A DNA stretch of 6,612 bases. Source: Bacteroidota bacterium (lineage in GTDB: Bacteria; Bacteroidota; Bacteroidia; Chitinophagales; Chitinophagaceae). How positions within the stretch are numbered: position 1 is the stretch's first letter; each line of letters begins with the position of its first letter. The notes below the pieces were generated by a model that saw only the letters and a program-made list of their open reading frames with translations, was not told the origin of the DNA and ran no database searches. Location: the NCBI GenBank assembly GCA_023391315.1, contig JAEWBD010000190.1, positions 1 to 6,612 of the forward strand. The letters are read 5' to 3'. The position numbers and the translations under genes were made by a program. Below are positions 1 to 6,281 of the stretch, piece by piece.

Positions 1-859
1 CTGTATAAGTTGTATCGGTTAAAGCCTTGCTAAGTTTTATGTCGCTTTGTTTTAACTGCCATAGAGCCCTGGCTGTATCAGAAGGCACAGTATAATCTTC
101 ACCTTTTCTAACTGCCACCACCTGGTCTTTATACTGCACATCAATAACACTGTATTTTTCAAAACCAACCTTGCTGAATACCTGTTTATAAAAAGCCATA
201 AGCCTTGTAAGCTTTTCATCAATATTTTCCGCATTGCCGATTCTTATAACCTGGTCGCCAACCACAGGTATAATTTCATAAGTGCGCTGCGATGTAATAT
301 TTATCTGTGCTGTTTGCGCATTCATAAAACTATCAGCAGATATATGCAAGGCGATCTGTTTCACATCATCCAGCACAAGGCTGTCTGGTTTTGATAATAT
401 CTTTTTATCGGAAGGAAAAGATGTAAAAACAACCAACCTTGCCATTGCATTAGCATTTACCGGCAGGCGCATACCAGCACTGTCTATATAAAAAGAACTG
501 CCGTTTGCTGTAAACACACGTGCCACAGGTTCTCGTTCTGTAATTTTCACATGCAGCGTTTGATGGTTATCGAAGAACAGCTCAGCATCTTTTGTCCATG
601 CATTTTTTTCAAGCGCTGTCTCTGCTGCTTTTAAATCAATATCGTCCAAAGCTTTACCCGCACTAATGCCGCTGTTGCTAAGCACCTTAACCACATCGGC
701 CTTTTTAATGAATATATTTTTTGTTGCCCCGTCAATACTGATTTCAATATTGCTGCAGGCCTTTGAATCTTTTGCTTTCATGGCAGCAACAAGCAGCACT
801 ACGCAGCATAAACCCAGCAGCGACCAGCTAATTGTTTTTATTTTCGTTTTTACACTCAT
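1..859 (-). CDS. ftsQ: Cell division protein FtsQ/DivIB (3' end outside window)
   Basis: FtsQ is a bitopic divisome protein that links early and late division proteins. Reading from the ATG at 859, the frame stays open for 286 codons to the window edge, so the stop is not visible. Residues 1-9 are a basic cytoplasmic tail (MSVKTKIKT), 10-26 form one membrane helix (ISWSLLGLCCVVLLVAA), and the rest is extracytoplasmic. Residues about 37-108 fit a POTRA domain, starting IEISIDG and ending VKITEREPVARVF, the most recognisable FtsQ signature. The beta domain follows with FYIDSAGMRLPV (123-134) and VIDVQYKDQVVAVRK (238-252). Overall identity is low, as is normal for FtsQ, so the call rests on the topology, the EREPVA motif and the position after murC. 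No other ATG lies in frame between the upstream stop (905-907) and 859. The end is probably close, since family members are usually 240-300 residues long. Confidence 0.92.
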   Translation of the reverse strand, partial: MSVKTKIKTISWSLLGLCCVVLLVAAMKAKDSKACSNIEISIDGATKNIFIKKADVVKVLSNSGISAGKALDDIDLKAAETALEKNAWTKDAELFFDNHQTLHVKITEREPVARVFTANGSSFYIDSAGMRLPVNANAMARLVVFTSFPSDKKILSKPDSLVLDDVKQIALHISADSFMNAQTAQINITSQRTYEIIPVVGDQVIRIGNAENIDEKLTRLMAFYKQVFSKVGFEKYSVIDVQYKDQVVAVRKGEDYTVPSDTARALWQLKQSDIKLSKALTDTTYT

Positions 860-873
860 TACTGCTTTATCTT

Positions 874-900
874 TTAAACTCCCGAGGGTTTCTTCATCAT
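874..900 (-). other. Eight-codon ORF bridging murC and ftsQ
   Basis: The sequence at the murC stop reads ATGATGA on the minus strand. The first ATG (900-898) overlaps the TGA stop by ATGA and opens a short frame encoding MMKKPSGV, closed by TAA at 876-874. The ftsQ ATG follows 14 bases later. Ribosomes ending murC could restart here and pass to ftsQ, so it may be a translational relay. It may equally be chance, and no product of its own is claimed. Confidence 0.25.
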
Positions 901-2300
901 TGCATTAAAATTTCTTTTACCGGCTGCACCAATGCATCAATATCTCCGGCGCCCAGCATTATTACCAGTTGCGGTTTATATAGCTTTACCCAATCCAGCA
1001 TAGCATTTTTATCCAGCACCTGCTTTTGCGGCAACTGCATTTTATCCAATATTAACTGGCTGGTTACGCCTTCCATTGGCATTTCACGTGCCGGATAAAT
1101 GGGCAGCAAAACCACTTCGTCAGCTATATCTAAACTTTGCGCGAATTCATCAGCAAAATCATTGGTACGGCTGAATAAATGCGGCTGAAAAATCACCGTC
1201 ATCTTTTCTTCCGGATATAAACTGCGCACGCCCGTTAAGGCGGCTTTTACTTCAGCAGGGTGATGGCCGTAATCGTCAATTAAAATATGCCTGCTATTTT
1301 TTAAAACATATTCAAATCTCCTATGCACACCCTTGAAATTCTTCAGTGCTCTTTTTATCTTATCATCATCAATTTCTAAATATTTGCATACAGTTATTGC
1401 AGCAAGGCTGTTTTCTATATTGTGCAAGCCACCCATGTGCAATTTCACATCAAACAGCTTCCAGTCTTTGCTTATCACATTATATTTATATGTACCATTT
1501 TCCACTTTTATATCATCTGCATAAACATCAGCCTCTTTATTATCGTAGCAATAAGTATAATGTGTGGCCGCCGTTAAATCTCCGGCCCTGTTCAACCCAT
1601 ATTTTGAAATAAGGCAGCCATCTTTATGTATGCGTTTTGTAAATGCCACAAAAGCATTTTCCACTTCTTCAAGCGTTCCGTAAATATCAAGATGATCGGC
1701 ATCCATGGCTGTTATCACAGCTATATCTGGCGACAGTTTTAAGAAGCTTCTATCGTATTCATCGGCTTCAATCACATCAACATTATTATTGCTGCTCCAG
1801 AAATTAGTTTGATAATTTGCCGCTATACCACCCAGAAAGGCATTGCAACCATAACCACTGTCACGAAGCATGTGTGCTATCATGGTGGTTACGGTTGTTT
1901 TGCCATGTGTTCCCCCTACGCATATATCGTAAGAATTTTCAGTTATCCACTGTAGCACATCGCTGCGCTTAACAACCGTATAATTATTTTCTTTATAGTA
2001 AACCAGTTCTTTATGTGTTGAAGGAATGGCCGGCGTGTAAACAACCACATCAGCATTTTTCGGAATCATATTTACATCTTCTTCAAAATGCACATCAATA
2101 TCTTCTGCTTCCAGTTGCTGTGTGAGCGGAGTAACTGTTCTGTCGTAGCCTGTAACCGTTGCGCCTTTGGTTTTAAAATAACGGGCTAATGCACTCATGC
2201 CAATGCCGCCAATGCCTATAAAGTAAACGACAACATCGCCTCCATCTCCGCCAGTGGGCGGAACGTTTATAAATTGTTTTATTTTATGAGGTGCGTTCAT
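897..2300 (-). CDS. murC: UDP-N-acetylmuramate--L-alanine ligase MurC
   Basis: MurC is the cytoplasmic ATP-dependent ligase that adds L-alanine to UDP-MurNAc, the first amino acid of the stem peptide. The 467 residues contain the Rossmann-type motif GIGGIGMSALAR (29-40), the P-loop GGTHGKTT (129-136), EADEYDRSFL (178-187), DHLDIYG (202-208), GLHNIENSLAA (291-301), KGVHRRFE (323-330), DDYGHHP (342-348, strongly diagnostic of MurC) and FQPHLFSRT (371-379). The ATG at 2300 follows the TAG-TAA end of murG without a gap and is the only ATG before the GIGG motif, so the 25-residue N-terminal extension appears genuine. Its PPTGG part is encoded by a short GC-rich palindrome and is unusual for the family. 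The TGA stop overlaps an ATG (ATGA) that opens an eight-codon ORF leading toward ftsQ. Core residues look intact and function is not in doubt. Confidence 0.98.
   Translation of the reverse strand: MNAPHKIKQFINVPPTGGDGGDVVVYFIGIGGIGMSALARYFKTKGATVTGYDRTVTPLTQQLEAEDIDVHFEEDVNMIPKNADVVVYTPAIPSTHKELVYYKENNYTVVKRSDVLQWITENSYDICVGGTHGKTTVTTMIAHMLRDSGYGCNAFLGGIAANYQTNFWSSNNNVDVIEADEYDRSFLKLSPDIAVITAMDADHLDIYGTLEEVENAFVAFTKRIHKDGCLISKYGLNRAGDLTAATHYTYCYDNKEADVYADDIKVENGTYKYNVISKDWKLFDVKLHMGGLHNIENSLAAITVCKYLEIDDDKIKRALKNFKGVHRRFEYVLKNSRHILIDDYGHHPAEVKAALTGVRSLYPEEKMTVIFQPHLFSRTNDFADEFAQSLDIADEVVLLPIYPAREMPMEGVTSQLILDKMQLPQKQVLDKNAMLDWVKLYKPQLVIMLGAGDIDALVQPVKEILMQ
2247..2262. repeat. GC-rich palindrome in the murC 5' coding end
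   Basis: TCCGCC (2247-2252) and GGCGGA (2257-2262) form a perfect 6-bp inverted repeat around a four-base loop. It lies in frame in codons 13-18 of murC and encodes the Pro-Pro-Thr-Gly-Gly part of the N-terminal extension. It is more GC-rich than its surroundings. From general knowledge, CCGCC/GGCGG hairpins are often dispersed in Bacteroidota genomes, so this may be a copy of such a repeat; only one copy is visible here, so the repeat status is inference. It could also form an mRNA hairpin about 38 bases after the start codon. Confidence 0.45.
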
Positions 2301-2303
2301 TTA

Positions 2304-3458
2304 CTACTTTTTGTCCGCCAATATTTTTAATATGGATGTTGCTATTTTTTCATCCGCATTTTTTATAGCGAAGGCCGCAATATTATTGGCCAATATTTCC
2401 TGCCTTGCCTGGTCTTTGGCAAGGTTGGTTATTTCATTAAACAACTTAGTTCTCACCATATCATCTTTTACCATCAATGCCGCATTCCTGTCAACCAGGT
2501 ATTTTGCATTTACGGTTTGGTGATCTTCCGCCGCGTAGGGAAAGGGCACAAAAATCACCGGCTTTTTTGCTACACATAATTCTGCAACAGACATGGCTCC
2601 CGATCTTGATACAACAAGGTCTGCAGCCGCATAAGCCTTTTCCATTTCGTTTATAAAATCATTTGCCCACACATTATGTAATGCTTTGGCTTTTGACAGA
2701 TACTTAGCGGCCGTTGTTTTACCCGTTTGCCATATTACCTGCAAGCCCAAAGGATTAAAATCTGTTATATGCCTGGCTATTACTTCATTAATACTTCTTG
2801 CACCGAGGCTTCCGCCAATAACCAGCACGGTTGGTTTTTTTCTTTCAAGACCGAAAAATGCCAGCGCTTCGGCTTTACTGATGCTGCTGCCTGCAATGCT
2901 TTTACGTACCGGGTTTCCGCTAATCTCAATTTTGTTTGCAGGGAAAAACCTGTCCATGCCTTCACATGCAACAAAAATTTTAGTGGCATGTTTGCCCAGC
3001 AGAATATTACTCTTACCCGCAAACGAATTGCTTTCATGAATAAAGGTTGGAATACCTTTTCCCTGTGCAGACTTCAATACGGGAAAGCTTGAATATCCAC
3101 CCACGCCAATTACTGCATCCGGCTTAAAGCTTTTCAGGATATTTCTAACCTGTAAAAAACTTTTAATAAGCTTGAATGGCAGCCATATGTTTTTTATCAA
3201 AGAGCCTCTTTCAAAACCTGCTATGGTTAAACCTTTAATATTATAACCGGCCTGTGGCACTTTTTCCATTTCCATTTTTCCTTCAGCACCAACGAATAAT
3301 ATTTCCGCACCGGGTTGCAATTCTTTTATCGCATTGGCAATAGCTATTGCAGGAAAAATATGCCCGCCAGTACCACCACCGGCAATGATGAAACGCTTGC
3401 CACCACCATGCTCCAAAGGAGTGTTTTTATATCCCTCTATATTTCTGTCAGCACTCAT
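2304..3458 (-). CDS. murG: UDP-GlcNAc:undecaprenyl-PP-MurNAc-pentapeptide GlcNAc transferase MurG
   Basis: MurG is a peripheral membrane GT-B (GT28) glycosyltransferase that adds GlcNAc from UDP-GlcNAc to lipid I, producing lipid II on the cytoplasmic face. The 384-residue product shows GGGTGGHIFP (27-36, the first glycine-rich loop), GVGGYSS (118-124), HESNSFAGKSN (141-151, HEQN in many relatives), GNPVR (181-185), GGSLGA (215-220, second glycine-rich loop), SRSGAMSVAEL (284-294) and PFPYAAEDHQTVNA (305-318) for donor binding. The start at 3458 abuts the ftsW TAA. It adds about 21 residues before the first beta strand RFIIAGG, including KNTPLEHGGGK, which family members usually lack. No other ATG lies before the glycine loop; a TTG at 3416-3414 would give a shorter form but is less likely. 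The gene ends in two in-frame stops, TAG then TAA, immediately before the murC ATG. Confidence 0.97.
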   Translation of the reverse strand: MSADRNIEGYKNTPLEHGGGKRFIIAGGGTGGHIFPAIAIANAIKELQPGAEILFVGAEGKMEMEKVPQAGYNIKGLTIAGFERGSLIKNIWLPFKLIKSFLQVRNILKSFKPDAVIGVGGYSSFPVLKSAQGKGIPTFIHESNSFAGKSNILLGKHATKIFVACEGMDRFFPANKIEISGNPVRKSIAGSSISKAEALAFFGLERKKPTVLVIGGSLGARSINEVIARHITDFNPLGLQVIWQTGKTTAAKYLSKAKALHNVWANDFINEMEKAYAAADLVVSRSGAMSVAELCVAKKPVIFVPFPYAAEDHQTVNAKYLVDRNAALMVKDDMVRTKLFNEITNLAKDQARQEILANNIAAFAIKNADEKIATSILKILADKK

Positions 3459-4802
3459 TTATTCTGCTTCCTGTTTTGCTTTTATCTTTTGATCATCAAC
3501 TTCTGCTATACTTACTTTTGGCTGCGGATTTAGCTCATCACCCGCAGGATTAATCTCTATATTTCTTGCTACGCTTAAAATAATTCCGATAGATGCGCAG
3601 GTGAATAAGAATGAACTTCCGCCCATACTTATTAATGGCAACGTAACACCCGTAACAGGTATTAGGTTTACGCCAACGGCCATGTTTGCAATGGCTTGTA
3701 TTACCAACGTAAAACTCAATCCCAGCGCGAGAAAAGCACCGAATGCATAGGGGCATTTTCTAAATACTCTTATACACCTGAACAGGAAAACGAGATACAG
3801 GAATATGATGAATAACCCGCCCAGCAAACCATACTCTTCTATGATAATAGGATAAATGGAATCGTTATAAGCCTGCGGCAAATAATTACGCTGCCTGCTG
3901 TTGCCGGGGCCTAAACCAAATAACACACCGCCATTAGCTATTGCAATATTTTGCTGCTGCACCTGGTAAGGAATGTCTTCATCTTTCGCATAAATGAAAT
4001 CCTGTGTGCGCTGTACCCATGTGCCAAACCGGCCCATTGAATTTAAGGAAGAGGCGATGGTTTTGTGGCTATTACTGTTGTTATTATTGTTGCCATCATA
4101 GGTGGACATGGCAATAGCAACAATTAATAAAACGGGGATGGCAGCTACAAATAAAACAAGCAGTATGTGCTTAATATTTACACGGCCAATAAACATCAGC
4201 AGTAACGATGTTAACCCGGTTAACATAGCGGTTGAAAGATTGGCAGGCATAATCAACACACAGATAATTCCAACCGGTATTATTAATGGCAAAAATCCTT
4301 TCTTAAAATCCTTAATATCATTTTGCTTACGGCTGAGCTGCCTGGACAAATACATAAACAACGCAAGCCTTGCCAAATCGCTCGTTTGAATAGTAAGGTT
4401 AATAACAGGCAGCCTTATCCAGCGGCTTGCATCATTCACTTCAACACCAAAGAATAAAGTATAAACAAGCAGCGGGATAGAGATAAGATATAACCATAAC
4501 GCCACCCTTGAATAAATAATATAATTAACGCGGTGCATGAAAAATACAACCAATACGCCTATTATGATAAAGGCAAGCTGCTTGAATAAATACACAGACG
4601 TATTACCATCATAGTACTTATAAGCAAGCGAACCTGTTGCGCTGTAAACTGCCAATAAAGAAATAATGGCAAGCAGCACAACAACACTCCATATATATTT
4701 ATCACCCCGTGCACGATGATGCAAATTATTGCCCCATTCGCGGCCCATGCCCATGAATGGCTGCATTGCATCTTCTATACTTTTAAATGTTTTATCTATC
4801 AT
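3459..4802 (-). CDS. ftsW: Septal peptidoglycan polymerase FtsW (SEDS family)
   Basis: FtsW is a polytopic membrane glycosyltransferase that polymerises lipid II at the division septum together with a class B penicillin-binding protein. The 447-residue product has about ten hydrophobic segments, the first near 37-57 and the last near 384-412. Conserved SEDS features are AVYSATGSLAY (51-61), NDASRWIRLP (123-132), QTSDLARL (139-146, QPSE in many relatives), YQVQQQNIAIANGG, GLGPGNSRQ (297-304), YLPQAYNDSIYPIIIEEYG (307-325) and LIPVTGVTLPLISMGGSSFL (380-399). Asp314 lines up with the essential Asp of the large extracellular loop. That loop also carries an Asn-rich patch (238-244). The first 33 residues are a polar cytoplasmic extension; Met13, Met17 and Met19 (starts at 4766, 4754, 4748) are possible alternative starts. 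The C-terminal tail (414-447) is charged and cytoplasmic. The TAA stop directly abuts the murG ATG in the same frame, so translational coupling is likely. FtsW is preferred over RodA because of its dcw location. Confidence 0.96.
   Translation of the reverse strand: MIDKTFKSIEDAMQPFMGMGREWGNNLHHRARGDKYIWSVVVLLAIISLLAVYSATGSLAYKYYDGNTSVYLFKQLAFIIIGVLVVFFMHRVNYIIYSRVALWLYLISIPLLVYTLFFGVEVNDASRWIRLPVINLTIQTSDLARLALFMYLSRQLSRKQNDIKDFKKGFLPLIIPVGIICVLIMPANLSTAMLTGLTSLLLMFIGRVNIKHILLVLFVAAIPVLLIVAIAMSTYDGNNNNNSNSHKTIASSLNSMGRFGTWVQRTQDFIYAKDEDIPYQVQQQNIAIANGGVLFGLGPGNSRQRNYLPQAYNDSIYPIIIEEYGLLGGLFIIFLYLVFLFRCIRVFRKCPYAFGAFLALGLSFTLVIQAIANMAVGVNLIPVTGVTLPLISMGGSSFLFTCASIGIILSVARNIEINPAGDELNPQPKVSIAEVDDQKIKAKQEAE
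4071..4091 (-). repeat. Asn-codon run (AAC/AAT) inside ftsW
   Basis: Five consecutive Asn codons followed by Ser-Asn encode residues 238-244 of FtsW, in the segment leading into the large extracellular loop. The codons mix AAC and AAT, so this is not a pure trinucleotide tract, and there is no frame disruption. The stretch is a low-complexity loop insertion and probably an unstructured linker. Slippage in multiples of three would be tolerated here. Confidence 0.7.
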
Positions 4803-4840
4803 ACACGTTATCGTTTATCACCTTCTTATATTGAACCCGT

Positions 4841-6181
4841 TTATAAATTCTTTACCGCTTCCTTAAACTGCCTTCCCCTGTCTTCATAATTTTTAAATAG
4901 ATCAAAGCTGGCGCAGGCAGGGCTTAACAACACCACATCACCTTTTTCCGCAAAGTGAAAAGAAGCATTAACAGCATCTTCCGCACTTGCCGTATCAATA
5001 ATGGGTGAAACCAGGCCATCAAAGGCTTTATGGATTTTTGAATTATCAACTCCCATGCATACAATAGCTTTTACTTTTTCTTTCACCAGGTCTTCAATCA
5101 AACTATAGTCATTGCCTTTATCCTGGCCACCAAGAATCAGTATTACCGGTTTTTCCATGCTTTCGAGTGCATACCATGTGCTGTTTACATTCGTAGCTTT
5201 GCTGTCGTTTATAAACTCTACGCCACGCACGGTTGCCACGCTTTCCATACGGTGTTCCAGGCTTTGAAAATCTGTAACAGCCACGCGTATCTTCTCCTTT
5301 CGTATGTCCATTACCATTGCGGCTATGCATGACGCCATAGTGTTATATTGATTATGTTTTCCCTTAAGGGCAAAGTCGTATACGCTCCACGTGGTGCGCT
5401 CATCGTGCAGGCGCAGCGTCATATTATTTCCTTTAATATAGCCGCCTTCGTTTGGTTCATTGTTCATAGAAAAAGGTAGTAAGTTTGTGTGTAATGTTAT
5501 TTGCTTCAGTTTATTGGTAATTACCTCATCATCTGCGTTATAAATAAAATAGTCGTTGCTTGTTGCGTTTAATATTATCCTGAATTTGCTGTTTATATAA
5601 TTCTCAAATTTGTATTCATACCTGTCGAGATGATCTTCTGTTATGTTCAGCAACAGCGAAACATCTGCCCTGAAATCTTTTATATCATCTAATTGAAATG
5701 AACTTATTTCAGCCACATATAATGGTTTAGGATTTTCAGCCACCTGCCTGGCAAAAGAATAACCAATGTTGCCCACCAAGGCACAATCCAATCCTGCAGT
5801 TTTGCAGATATGATAAATTAATGATGTGGTTGTGCTCTTACCATTGCTGCCCGTGATGGCAATAATTTTTGCATCGCCTTTAAACCGGTAGGCCAGTTCT
5901 ATTTCACTTATAACAGGAATTAATTTGGCGCGAATGGCCTTCACCATTTCATTCTTTTCAGGAATACCCGGACTCTTCACCACTTCATCCGCGCTCAATA
6001 TTTTATCAACCGTATGGCCGCCTTCTTCAAATTCAATCCTGCCTTCGCTTAATTGGGTTTTATATTTTTCATTCAGGTACCCGGCATCGCTTAAAAACAC
6101 ATCATAACCTTGTTGTCTGCCCAGCAACGCTGCGCCAACACCGCTTTCGCCACCTCCTAAAATCACCAGCCTGTATGACAT
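4841..6181 (-). CDS. murD: UDP-N-acetylmuramoyl-L-alanine--D-glutamate ligase MurD
   Basis: This cytoplasmic ATP-dependent ligase adds D-glutamate to UDP-MurNAc-L-Ala, the second amino-acid step of the peptidoglycan stem peptide. The 446 residues are a normal family length and show the three Mur-ligase domains. The N-terminal Rossmann-like UDP-binding domain carries LGGGESGVGAA (8-18) and SPGIP (70-74). The central ATPase domain has the P-loop GSNGKSTTT (111-119), EISSFQL (158-164), NITEDHLDRY (179-188) and Lys199, the likely carbamylated lysine by alignment with the E. coli family member. LKGKHNQYN (272-280) marks the hinge. The C-terminal domain has HRME (310-313), NDSKATN (325-331), GGQDKGNDY (351-359) and SPACASFDLFKNYEDRGRQF (420-439). 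The ATG at 6181 gives the usual MSYRLVILGGG start with no extension. It begins after the palindrome-bearing gap and ends with TAA, 38 bp before ftsW. No defect is visible. Confidence 0.98.
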   Translation of the reverse strand: MSYRLVILGGGESGVGAALLGRQQGYDVFLSDAGYLNEKYKTQLSEGRIEFEEGGHTVDKILSADEVVKSPGIPEKNEMVKAIRAKLIPVISEIELAYRFKGDAKIIAITGSNGKSTTTSLIYHICKTAGLDCALVGNIGYSFARQVAENPKPLYVAEISSFQLDDIKDFRADVSLLLNITEDHLDRYEYKFENYINSKFRIILNATSNDYFIYNADDEVITNKLKQITLHTNLLPFSMNNEPNEGGYIKGNNMTLRLHDERTTWSVYDFALKGKHNQYNTMASCIAAMVMDIRKEKIRVAVTDFQSLEHRMESVATVRGVEFINDSKATNVNSTWYALESMEKPVILILGGQDKGNDYSLIEDLVKEKVKAIVCMGVDNSKIHKAFDGLVSPIIDTASAEDAVNASFHFAEKGDVVLLSPACASFDLFKNYEDRGRQFKEAVKNL

Positions 6182-6281
6182 GTTTTAAATTTTGTTTACC
6201 TTTTTATTCAAATTATATAAGCGCTTATATAATATTTAATCCTGTCAATCACCTAATCCATCAAACGCCTGGTTCAGACAG
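6182..6281 (-). other. Intergenic leader between mraY and murD
   Basis: This 100-bp non-coding gap is strongly AT-rich in its murD-proximal half and is much longer than the other junctions in the window. Besides the palindrome it contains an exact TTGACA on the minus strand (6248-6243) and an A-rich leader (GGTAAACAAAATTTAAAAC) directly before the murD ATG, with no Shine-Dalgarno sequence. That leader type is common in Bacteroidota. The gap could hold an internal promoter for murD and the downstream genes, but box spacing does not fit any standard promoter well, so this is only a candidate. Confidence 0.4.
6212..6233. promoter_or_regulatory. Perfect 22-bp palindrome in the mraY-murD gap, operator-like
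   Basis: The sequence is a perfect inverted repeat with no spacer. The 11-base half ATTATATAAGC is followed at once by its exact reverse complement, and the symmetry axis lies between 6222 and 6223. The core AAGCGCTT has a central CG flanked by AA and TT, which resembles operators of LacI-family repressors; that link is inference. It lies about 30-50 bp upstream of the murD ATG, inside the only long intergenic gap of the window. The stem is AT-rich and has no following T-run, so an intrinsic terminator is unlikely. A weak promoter may overlap its murD-side half: TATAATTTG at 6217-6209 is one base away from the Bacteroidota -7 pattern TAnnTTTG, but no well-spaced upstream box accompanies it. 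Confidence 0.5.

Noticed and set aside
52..234. Minus-strand ORF of 60 codons near the window start
   Set aside because: It overlaps ftsQ in another frame. The ftsQ frame is continuous from 859 to the window edge and carries the family motifs.
832..1098. Plus-strand ORF of 88 codons across the murC 3' end and ftsQ 5' end
   Set aside because: It is antisense to two well-supported genes, has no recognisable domain, and its sequence reflects the reverse complement of their codons.
2686..3092. Two overlapping plus-strand ORFs (117 and 121 codons) opposite murG
   Set aside because: They are antisense shadows of conserved MurG coding sequence with no family resemblance and no leader or promoter.
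4102..4389. Plus-strand ORF of 95 codons opposite ftsW
   Set aside because: It lies fully antisense to conserved FtsW membrane segments and has no recognisable features.
6212..6233. Intrinsic terminator after mraY
   Set aside because: The stem is AT-rich with only four G/C bases at its centre and no T-run follows. The genes on both sides belong to one pathway in one direction, so termination here is not expected.
6209..6248. Sigma70-type promoter from TTGACA (6248-6243) and TATAAT (6217-6212)
   Set aside because: The spacer is 25 bases, far from the usual 17, and Bacteroidota primary promoters use a different pattern. It is mentioned only as context in the gap.
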